Shown here: in pieces, positions 14,501 to 26,500 of the stretch
Layout: each line of letters starts with the position of its first letter
Position numbering within the stretch: the first letter of the stretch is position 1
NCBI RefSeq assembly: GCF_026151205.1
Contig: NC_087074.1
Span: forward strand, 6,386,001-6,450,000
DNA from: Bolinopsis microptera
Taxonomy: Eukaryota > Ctenophora > Tentaculata > Lobata > Bolinopsidae
Reading direction: 5' to 3'
DNA: 64,000 nucleotides
Position numbers and translations under genes: made by a program
Notes under the pieces: model-generated
Databases searched by the model: none
Told to the model about the DNA's origin: nothing
What the model saw: only the letters and a program-made list of their open reading frames with translations

Positions 14501-17500
14501 CTGATAAGAAATAAGTACTGGATCGAACCAATACAAGTACTGTTGTTATATACCAATTACCAAACGTGATCCATAGTAGGGTTTATCTTAAGGGGGGTTC
14601 AGTGTTCACCCTGATCTTTTTGTGAAACTTGATTTTGAGATAGCAGTTGACCAACAAACTAGGACCGGTGACAGACATTTTTAGGGGGTCCCGGACCCCA
14701 ACCGCCAAACGGTGCCCGCGGGGCAGCCACGCCCATACTTGGCGGCCAAATTCTAAAATTTGCAGTGCATTTTTCAGAATTTGACGGCCAAATTTTTTTA
14801 AAGGCCTAACTCAAAATTCCACTACAAAACTTAAGGTCGAAATGCGATTCTACGTTGATTCTGAAAATTTCATGAAAAAATATTGAAAGCCTATTGAGTT
14901 CTATTGTTTTGAGCGAAATCAGTTTCGTGAACTGAGATATGGGCGATTTTGTTCATTTTTTACGATTATTTGAATACAGAATCCACAGTTAGGTAGATAT
15001 TGAGCTGATAATCGTAAAGAAAGTGTACTTTTTGCTTACCTTTTATATAAAGTTGGTTTCATTAAAAAATATTGATATTTGACCAATACAATTTATGGGC
15101 CAAAATCGATCAAATTTGGTGGCATATAGTTTTTAGCTCATAACTCAGTCATTGTTTGTCCAATCTTGGGTTTTGGGCATGTTCAGGGTATTTTTGTTTA
15201 AATCAGGGTGAACCCCCTTAAATAGAAACCGGCCAATACTGAGTATTGTGCTAGAGCATTGTGCATGAGCATTGAGCATTGTGCTCAAGCTCAGAGTACA
15301 CTAGTAGTCACTGTAATTACATTATCTTGCCTAGTTGCCTGGTCAATATCCTCAACCATTGAGTAACGAGACGAGAATATGCACTAAGACTAACGAGAAT
15401 CTGCAGTAAGACTAACGCGAACAATGTTAGCGTTCAACGCAACGATGAACAATGTTGCGAATTCCTTATCTTACTATAAGATTAAATTCAGCAGGCAATC
15501 TCTCACTTGTTGGAACAAAGGAATCTGCTTAACATCGGCTTACTATTCTAATTTCTATATAGTTATAACGCCAGGTTTACTGAGTTAATCGTCGATTACT
15601 GTTAAGAACAATAGAACCTCTGAGCTACTTTTCCTCCACGTAACTACCACGTGATACACGGTTCGAAAGAGGGAGCATGCTCTCTTTGTAGCCACAATAC
15701 AAGCCAACGGTTTACCTTGCGTTCGTTTTAAAGTTTTTGGAAAAGAAGTCAGGAAGGAGAGGATTTGTATCGACAAAGACAGAGAAATGATCCTCTTCTT
15801 GCTCATCTCTCTTTTTGGAGAAGCACACACGACCGATCGTGATGGTGAGCTCTCCATGTACTGTCTATCTTCATTTTAACAGTTGAAGTCCACAATTCAT
15901 AGCTTGTACTTGGGTCTTGGGTCTTGGGTGATTAGAGACGATAGCTGGCAAGCGTCATGTCTTAAAACCTATAATCCATTGCAATAATCCATAAAATATT
16001 GGTTTTTCAGGTCAGTATATATATATATATTAAGTTGCTCTTTTCAGATTACAAGGATTGTTATCTGGACAATATTGATCTGTATGGAGGTGATATTGAG
16101 CAAATCATAATGGAAAACAAAAATTGGAAAGATAGCACGGAGTGCTATCAGACATGCAAAGACAATCAACAATGTGTTGTAAGTTTCACGTTCATTTTCA
16201 CTTTCACTTTCTTTTGAAGTTTCATTGTTAAAGCTGTGTATTCAATATTCATACATGTATTTTAAAGCACAGGTCACAAATGAAAACTCTATATCAATAA
16301 CTCACTCGCAATTTAGGTATTTACGTTAGACAAGGTGAATGGTGTATGCTACTTAAAGCAATCTGGATATGAAACTTTGGAAGATTCTAATTTGATTTCA
16401 GGGAAAATGGACTGTTTTAATAATAGTGAGTTAACATCAATTAAATGCTAGAAGTACTTTCTAATAGTTATGTCGTGAATCTGATGTTTCCATTTTAAAG
16501 TGGACCGGCATACCAAATTAGATTTAATGCAATTCGAAATTCTACCTTTAATTAATGAATTAATGCATTTGAAATAGCTTGAGCCTTGAATATAATCTGT
16601 ATTTTCAGTCCAGTGTACAGAACTACCAGAAGATATTCCCAACCTGATAACGAGCACGTCACTACCAGTGAAGTACCGAGTTAGCGTGGAAGTGAGCTGT
16701 GAACAAGGTTACAGTCTGACGGGAAGCAGTGTTATCACCTGTATCACCTACAGGAAGTGGGGCTATCCCATTGTAGACCCTCCTGTTTGTACACTAGGTG
16801 AGTTTGTGGCTGTTTTGTCCTGGTGTTACTTTACTTTATCAGACGTTATTTGACCGGACATTGCGTGAACGGACATTAAAATCAACGCTCGAAGGCAATC
16901 AACATCCGACATTTTTCCATCTTTTTTGGCGTTTCTCAATTGATACCGGAACTAAACATTCTTGTTATTTCTCGTTCTCCCATATATTATCATTATTACA
17001 AGTTTTTGATGTGCTATATACAGTGCCAGGTTTCACTCCAGTTCCTAATCATGGGTACCAGATCAAGATGCTGGATGGGCCTGCCTCTGGTTACTCCCTG
17101 ACTGCAAATGATGAAAGAAATAGTGACTCCCGCTGGGTACATACCGATCTCAATGATGAGAGTAATCGCTGGGAGATTATCTCTAAACAACACAACAGTC
17201 AACACTGCTTCAACATCAAGTCTAAATCTGGTATTTCAAAATAACAAATTCCGTTTTTTAATGATATCAAATAATCGACGCGACGGTAGCTAATTCTTCA
17301 AATCAAGTAAAGGAAAAACAGTTTTGGTACAATGTTATATCAACAGTTCCCTTTCAAGGTGCTGGTAGTGGCAAGATGCTAGTTGTGCACGGCGACAAAC
17401 AACCTAATGGAGAAGCAAGGGCTCTGGTCCACAAAACTCCCCACAAAGCTGATGACGAGTGTTGGAGTATAGAGACTGTGAGTGTGGCAGGAGGGGTCGG

Positions 17501-20500
17501 GTACAGGTTTAAGAAGTCTCAGGGTCGCTCGAAAGACACGTACTTGGTCTCCAGGATTAAGAGGGGAGAGGGGTCTTACTGGGTGGACGTGACGTCAGAT
17601 ATGTCTGCTCCGATCTTGTGGCAGATTGATGGTTCGGCTTCTAATTCAAATGGTAAGTTTCGGTTGAAAACTAATTTCTGTTTAAATAAAGTCTGGTAAG
17701 GTATGCTAGGTGGGTTTGTGGCTGTTTTGTGATATCATCATACTAAAGTCTAAAACATGTAACTAAGAAGAAGACACCATTACCAGGTAATGGTAATTAC
17801 CCAGTAATCGACCGGGACATGATTCCAGGCCTGACCGGGACCGGGACCGGGACCGGGACCAAGAATCCTGAATTAACCGGGACCGGGACCGGGATCATAA
17901 ATCAGCATTTGACCGGGACCGGGACCGGGATGAAAAATGTGACTTGACCGGGACCGGGATAGCTCAAAATTGCCAATCCCGGTACCGGGATTCCCGGTAC
18001 CGGGAATCCCAGTCGATTACTGGTTAATTCATGATCATAATTTATTACTCAAACTTGTTTAGCAATTTTAAACATTGTTTTATTTGGCTCAGAAGATGTT
18101 TAAAGATGAGATTCACAATGAATGAAAGTAAAAACTTAAATTCACAGTGAATGAAATTATGTAACAGATCCCGGTAAAAATCCCGGCAAATTTGAGGGAT
18201 TGACCGGGACCGGGACCGGGACCAAGAATCCTGAATTAACCGGGACCGGGATCATAAATCAGCATCTGACCGGGACCGGGACCGGGACCGGGATAGCTCA
18301 AAATTGCCAATCCCGGTACCGTGAATCCCGGTCGATTCATGTAATTACCAGGGTAATAATTACCCAGATTTATATTTCTAGATAAGTGTACGGCATTACC
18401 AGATTTATATTTCTAGATAACTGTACGGCATTACCAGACGGTATCTCTAATCATTACCCAGGTTTATATTTCTAGATAAGTGTACGGCATTACCAGATGG
18501 TATCTCTAACCAGATGACCAACGATACCCCACTACCTGTGAACCCCGGAACTAGGATGGAAGTGACGTGGTCTACAACTGAGTGTGTACCTGGGTACCAC
18601 CTGATAGGGACCAGTGTTATCACCTGTAACAGGAATAGGAACTGGGACTATGAGGCGGAATGTAGTTTAGGTGAGTTTGTTGGGTGATGTGGGGGTGATG
18701 CGGGGGTGATGTGGGGGTGATGTGGGGGTGATGCAGGGGTGATGCGGGGGTGATGTGGGGTTGATGTGGGGTGATGTGGGGGTGATGTGGGGGTGATGTG
18801 GGGGTGATGCAGGGGTGATGTGGGGTTGATGCTGGGGTGATGTGGGGGTGATGTGGGGGTGATGTGGGGTGATGTAGGGGTGATGCGGGGGTGATGTGGG
18901 GGTGATGTGGGGGTGATGTGGGGGTGATGTGGGGGTGATGTGGGGGTGATGTGGGGTGATGCAGGGGTGATGTGGGGTTGATGCGGGGGTGATGTGGGGG
19001 TGATGTGGGGGTGATGTGGGGGTGATGTGGGGGTGATGTGGGGGTGATGTGGGGGTGATGTGGGGGTGATGTGGGGGTGATGTGGGGGTGATGTGGGGTG
19101 ATGTGGGGGTGATGTGGGGGTGATGTGGGGGTGATGTGGGGGTGATGTGGGGGTGATGTGGGGGTGATGTGGGGGTGATGTGGGGGTGATGTGGGGGTGA
19201 TGTGGGGGTGATGTGGGGGTGATGTGGGGGTGATGTGGGGGTGATGTGGGGGTGATGTGGGGGTGATGTGGGGGTGATGTTTCTGTTAAAGTTTTAACAT
19301 ACTGTACCACATCGTGTGAACAGTTTACCGTATCTTATATCTTTACAGCTAACAGTCAAATCTTTGGTCAATTTGACTGTTCAGTATTGTGTGAACAAAA
19401 CCTTGCATCTGAATTATACATTTTTTTAAAAGTCTGAACCAACGAGTCTTCATCTATGATTAATGTTTTCATCATCTAAAATTACAGATAGATATTTGTC
19501 ATATTGTGAAGATCGCGGAATGGTGATAGCAACGAATTTAGTGATCTCTCCTTCTGTTGACATGAAGACAGTGGTCAAAGTATCTTGTTCAAATCCTCGA
19601 CGCTACGCGGTGATGGGCGGAAACTTGGTCACATGCAAGTCTGATTGGGGCTGGCTGTCACAGATAAAATGTGAAAAATGTGGTACGAAATCTTATATAC
19701 TTTTTATATAATATAGAGCTAATTAAAACTGACACGAAACTGACAACAACTATAACTGACTACTAGTTTTGTGCGCTGCATCCAAAATCAGCGCACTTAC
19801 TATTTTCTAAAAGCATTCAAAACTAGCCCTACACTCTTTGAAAATTAAACTTGGTTTGTAATTGAAGCCAAGGTCCTGAAAGCAAATGGTAATGCATTTC
19901 CTTAATAAGTCGCAGTTAAAATACGTGATTATCATGCCTTATAAAGCAAAACTGGGGTATTATTACTATTAGCTTTATAAGGCATGATCCGCGCAGCGAC
20001 CAATAACAGCCCCTAGAAACAGGAGAGCCGAGGGGGGTTCCAGTACTCAGAGGAAATGAAGGATGAACTGAGAACTAAGAATCTTCCTCTCAAGTAACAG
20101 TTATTCCTGTGGTTACCACGCGGTAAGATACTTGTTCCCCACTTCTTTTCCACCTCTCTTGTCAGTAACTTTTACGATTAAGAATAGCTGCAATTTTTAT
20201 AGAATTATTTCACTCCTTTTTTCTGTTTACGTTTTCTATTAATTTTTAGGGTAGTCCCATAAGATTAGTTCAAACAACACCATGTCGCAGCCAAAAAAAT
20301 CTTTAGAAGTCTGAGCAAGTGTACTTAAATTTCAAGTGACAACTCATGAGACAACTTTCACGCGAGGTTACTTTAGCTTTATGTTTAGAGACTGTCTTAT
20401 AGAAAGGTGCCGCGTTTCCGCAGCACCCGCTACCACAAATTATATGCCCAGAGTAGGACGATTTGTCCTAACTGCAGATTTCATCTAACCGCTGTGCAAT

Positions 20501-23500
20501 GGAAAGACTCCGCCCGGAGGAAAACCCAAGAAGATCGGTTTTAACCTCGACATCAGGTAAGTATGCTTCGATTTGTGCAAAGTAGGCATACTATGTTCGT
20601 CTTAAAATATTTCCTTGTGTTTAGAATTAGATATTAAGATTGCCATATTTCGTAGATGTTTTTTCACCTAAAACACCCTCACAAGAATTAACCACTGAAT
20701 CGAAATGAGTGCCGTTATTATATAAAATTTACAAAAAGTTATCCACAGTTAAGATGATCAGATAGTCTTTAAAATTAGATTTTAACAGGCACATTACAAA
20801 TCGTTACAAATCGTTACAAATAACATAGTGCAGTTCGCCTTTATATCACTATCATGATCACAATGAACACTCAAGGATGGAATTTATATAGCATGCTAAT
20901 TGCTAGCCTTACAGCTCGAAAAATTAAATAGTTCAGTTTTAGCGGCAAATTTGAAATATTATTACCGTCTATTATTATCACTACATCTACACAAACTAAC
21001 TTAAACATTGTTTTTAGAATGTAGTAGCCCGTCGTTTTCGCCTAACCTGATAACTTCCCTAAAATGAAGTTTTAAAACATATCTTTGTTCATTAATAAGC
21101 TTTTTTCCCAGCCAGGATATCATCAGAAACGCTGTCGTCATCTGAATACTTCACAGCACAGCCAAGCTATCTGTTTGGCTTTGTTATACCTTGTGACTAG
21201 CAGTGATTGCTACAACTAATAGACTTCTTTCTAGAGGTGTGTTTATTGTTTAGTAAGTTATGACAATTTAGGGTTTTATAGGTTGTTTTAATGCTCCAGC
21301 CGGCAAGTATTATGACGAAATTTGAAAAATTCCACTGCTTTCAGAAAAAAGTTGAGGCAGTTTGTCTTCAGAACTCAAGTGACATTCGAACACTTCACCT
21401 CTCACCAGACAGCTTTAGTGGGTAATCAGACCATTTTTAAATCCAGACAAAGACACCGCAAATAACTCTGCTTTTGAGGACATTTTTGTAAAAAGCTTTT
21501 CTCATTGTAATCAGTCATAATTCACAATATTAACTTTCATTGTTGTAGATCGGGACCTGATTTAGTCGCGTACTACTATTTGTTGATTCTTTCAAGTAGA
21601 ACTTTTTATTATTTCTTTTCTTATTGTTTCTGTCAGATAAAAGTTCGAGCCTCGAGGTTTAACTAGCTTTTAAGGATTTTACGGGATAACTTGACCAAAA
21701 GTTATAATTTGTGACGGTCACAGGTCACAAGCAGCCTACGTGAACGTAACATTGTTTTAAGAGTTGTGATTAAAATAAGATAATAGAAATGATATTTATG
21801 ATACTATTGCATTGTATAGTATAGTACGGCAAACAACGTAATATCCATACTCTTAATAAACCCAACAGATGTATTCGATTTATAGTGTTGTATTTTATTA
21901 ATGTGTTTTCAGCCATTAACATTCAAGTGCTTGTTGGAATTCCCAGTACAGTAAAAGCCCGATTAACTGCAAACCCCGAAGATAAAAGTGACTTTTTCTG
22001 AAAATTTAATTTTTAACCTGACCCGTACAGCTCATGTACTGGACTCAATGTAAGCTCGTTACTGCCTCTCCAATCACATAAGTATGTTCTCGTATAACGC
22101 CTTCTCTATTGTGATGCTAGACAGAACTTTCCTATGACAGATACGCTGCTAATTAAAGACAGCAAGAATTTAATTTCTGATATTTTTATACTATTAAATA
22201 ACCGAATGTTATCTTGACACTATCAAAAATATCACTTAAATGGATCTCAGGCCTTCCTTACCCACTCTTCTTTGATCAATTTTGGACCCGAAAACCGAAT
22301 CCCCGAATTTACCGCGGGTTTTTCCTTTCCCCGAAATCGGGGTTTAACTGTACAAGTTAAAGTTTTATTCGAATTGTAACTCAGTAAATTCTTTAAAATT
22401 AAAATGTTAGGATGCTCACTAATCTGCTTACAAATTAGTGAGAGTTATTTCCGGAACTTTTCCGGAACTTGTCCAATACAGTTCGGTTCAAGTTAAAAGG
22501 AGCTGTTCTTAACATGAGAAGTGAATGTTATCTACAATTATTAAGGAATACAATTTTAACATAAAACTATCAACTTGTCGTCAATTTATCTATTTACATA
22601 ATATGTCATGAATAACTTAAAATTTATATGAATTATTTCAATTTATATGAAATATCAATGCATGACTTAGCGTTGCACTGTTAAAACTAGTACCTAAGAC
22701 GGTTAAAAACAAATAGGGATAATAACATCAATGGAAGATATGATAATTAACCAGTACCTAAAACTATCCCCCGCACGTTAACGGATAGTATAATAAGTAT
22801 AATAGTGGTACCGTGGTTAATAACAGTGCAGTAGTAGTTTAACACTTAGTAATATTTTGGTACAGACTTGTTATCGCTTCATAGCACGCTCAATGGTTCG
22901 CTTTAAAACTGGTCACTTTGCTTAGGAGGGGCCGGCGTTAAGTTTGCTAATTCTTGCAGAACATCAAATTTCAAATTTTGACGATAAACTTAGTCATTTT
23001 ATTTTAGGTATTATTGAATGGGTTACTCCACGCCATTTAAATAAGACAGAAGATTTCTTTGATTCTAAACCTAGATCAGATATTTTAAGTATTTATCTAT
23101 GATATGCTTGCAACTAGATAGTAGGCATACTTGTAAGGCACTGCACACCACCAGTGCGGTTATGATTCTGTTTGTTTGTTCATTTAATGTTGCTTATACT
23201 GTTTGGAAATTATCAGTATCCATTGACCTTGCTTGTCTTTGTTATCTTATAATTTACTTAAGTTAACACGACAGATAATTAACGTAGCAGCTAGTGAATA
23301 AGTTGAACTGTTGTACGTGCTATTTGATTCTGATTATTTACAGACAAAGCTCGTAATCTTTCTGAGTTCAAGAAGCAACGTAATCAGAATAATTTGCAAT
23401 CAAGCTAATAGGTAACATAAACAAAAGCTTATTCGTGCTATTTAACTCTTATTAATTAGTCCAGTATATTTCAAGTTACACTAAATTTTTTAATTAGTCG

Positions 23501-26500
23501 AACTAATTTATGCAGATATGAACCAGAGGCAACATGTATTATATGTAGGTGCGGCAATATTTTGTTAATAGTGCGATTCCGCACCTCCCCAATAAGTTTT
23601 TATGTACGGCAAATTTAGAGACAAAAACACCGAACAATTCGCCAAATTCGCAGCCTTTAAGTACTCTCAGGTTGGATTATTCAATATAGCGTAGTATATA
23701 ACGTTGCGATTGTTATGTTTAACACGACAATTTATATTAATCTAAGACAATTAATTTACAATGTGTCTTAGTAATGTCTTACGCTGAGTTTTGTGCCAAT
23801 TCAAGATGTATGAACAAGCTTGTGCTGAGCATATTTGAAGTAGAGTATTCAATATTATTATAACTTTATAACTTTACAAAATATGTGTATATTGTACAAA
23901 CGACTAAGGTGAGACAAAGTGACTCAATTTCAATCTGGTTGCGATCCATCTTGACGAATTATTTATTTGCCTAGATTCGCCCTCATTTGTTTTTTAAAAT
24001 TAAATATCGATAGTATATTGTTTTTCTTGATTTTTCATTCTACATTCCGATGTTTTTAATGTTACATCATTACATGAAAAAAAGTTTGGCCCTAACCATA
24101 CTTATGGGTAATCCGATAATGGGTATGTCGATCACTGTACACAGCAATACCAAGTTAAAGTACACAAATCTGATAATAAGAATAACGGCCGATGGTGTAA
24201 CAACGGTTCAGTATTAGTTCAATAGTGCGATTCCGCAATCTGTACCCATCGCACTTATATGTTGTCTTTGAAATGAACACTGTATTTGAACGAAGGCGGT
24301 TTATATCATCTGCAAGAGAGAGAGAGAGAGAGATCATCTGCAAGCACATCAAAGCTATTTGATAGTTCATTTTTTGAGTCTTCGCTTTAAAAAAGTTAAC
24401 TCAACAAGATATTTTATATATGCGCATGAAGCTGAGCTTGCTCTTCACGCACATTATCACGCAAACCTACAAACATTGAGGCAGTTAACTGTTAACTGTA
24501 TCGTATTTTGTTTTCAAACTGATAACTGGCAACTGCGTCAGATACTTTACTTCAGTCGTCCCTGAAACATTCTAAAACTATTGTTTTGTAATGACAGATC
24601 CCAACAATGACGCTGATATGAGTGTAACACGTGACCTCCAAAGTAACCCTGGAGGACCAGAAGAACTGTCAGACTTCATCCTCCCCGATCTGATAGACTC
24701 CCCAGTGGACAACTACAGAGTGGCTATATCAGGAGCTCTGGTTATAGACCAGGGAACGCAAACTACAGCAGCTGATCCGGTGGCGAGAAGGGGGGTTAAA
24801 ACAGCTACCCCCACAAGTGTAAAGGGAGCTACCCCGACAAAGGGGGCTACCCCGACAAAGGGAGCTACTCCCACCAGTTTGAAGGGGGCTACTGACTCGG
24901 ATATAGCTACATCAGCCCTGGAAAGATGGGCAAAGAAGTGAGTTAGTGTATCACAATGGGTGCCATATGTTTTCGTCATTCCTTTGTGATAAAGCGGCTA
25001 TATCTTTACAGTTTTATCGTATTTATATTATCTTTAGTCCAGTCAATATATTTGGAAGACAATTAGTCTATTTGAAAGTACCACTGATTTCTTATCTACT
25101 CAATTTGATTGGTTTCCATTGATTTATATTGGAGCTCAACTTTAATAATAGCATTCATTAACCTTTCCTTTGTTAAAATTACGGTACTTGAGTACTTTTT
25201 GAACGGTGATAATAATAGAACAATACCTGCGTGTCGACTGAGTACTATCTTTGAAACTTAAATAACTCCTAACCTGTTCACTAATATAATATGTCTACTG
25301 GTGAGTGTACCTTGACAATCTCAGCAATCTTTCTTTGGTACTGTGCTTTGTATGTTGCCGTTTCAAAAAACAAACGTACATTTTACGCACTATTGTCTAT
25401 TATATAATATCCGCATGATTTGCTTACTTCTTAATCACATTTTTATGTAAAGAAATATTATTCAGTCAAAGTCAAACATATTAACAAACTTTTAGTAGAA
25501 GTTGTCATAAACTTGTTCTGCCTTCAGTTTTTATGTTCCCTTAAAAAATTTTGAAGCAGCTCTATTCACTGAAGCTATTACAAGCCAAGTGTCCAGCAGC
25601 TTGTGTAACGCCACACTTGACAGCAGCTTGTGTAACGCCACACTTGACAGCAGCTTGTGTAAGGGGAAATGGCGGATTCTAGGAAGGTTGCCCACACATT
25701 ATACAGAAGTTACAAGAGTTCTGCTCCAAGGCGCTCGAGTACCCAAAGTAAACCCACACCAAAAGAACCATCAGATTTTATTCTACCCGACCTGATAGAC
25801 TATGAAGCAGTTCATCCAGTAGTTAAAGAAAAATCTGTACTTAAAAGAGCACATCATAGATTATTCTATTCTAGTGCTGACAACGCTTCAGCTACCTCAG
25901 CCTTAGCTAGATGGGCTAGATTGATAACTATGTCAAGGAAGTTAGTCATATAACAATATAATATTCATTATTACCATTAATTAGTATTATTAATTAGTAT
26001 TACTAATTAGTATTATTAATTATTACTATTAATTAGTATTATTAATTATCAGTAATATGAACAGTATTCGTGTTATAGTATTAGAATGTAAAGGGGGTGG
26101 TGGTCATGGTAATTAAGGGGGTGGTGGTCATGGCCATTAAGCCCCCAATGTCGGTGCAAAGATTTCAGCATCATGATTAAATATTTGAAAGTACAAAATA
26201 CAACCCTCAAAAGTAAGTTTTCATGGTTCCGTCAAATAAAGAGAGAGAGAGTGAACAGGTAACTTTCTCAAGGTCCTCCACCTTTTTTATGCAGCCAGTT
26301 AATTGCATTTCAAGTTTACTTCAGATATCAGACATCTAAAAATACACCAACAGCAAGACACAGTGCCGACCACAAACCAACAAAAGGTATGCTATTTGGG
26401 ACCATCTCGTGTCACCATGCAATGTCTTCCATCTTTTAGTTATCATTGACAACTAACCTTATTCTTCTAGTTATCATTGACAATTAACCTTATTCTTCTA

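Noticed and set aside
18648-19310. 220-codon minus-strand frame of PPHHPHIT repeats
   Set aside because: It is the complement of the 12-bp G-rich minisatellite; no start context, no non-repeat sequence.
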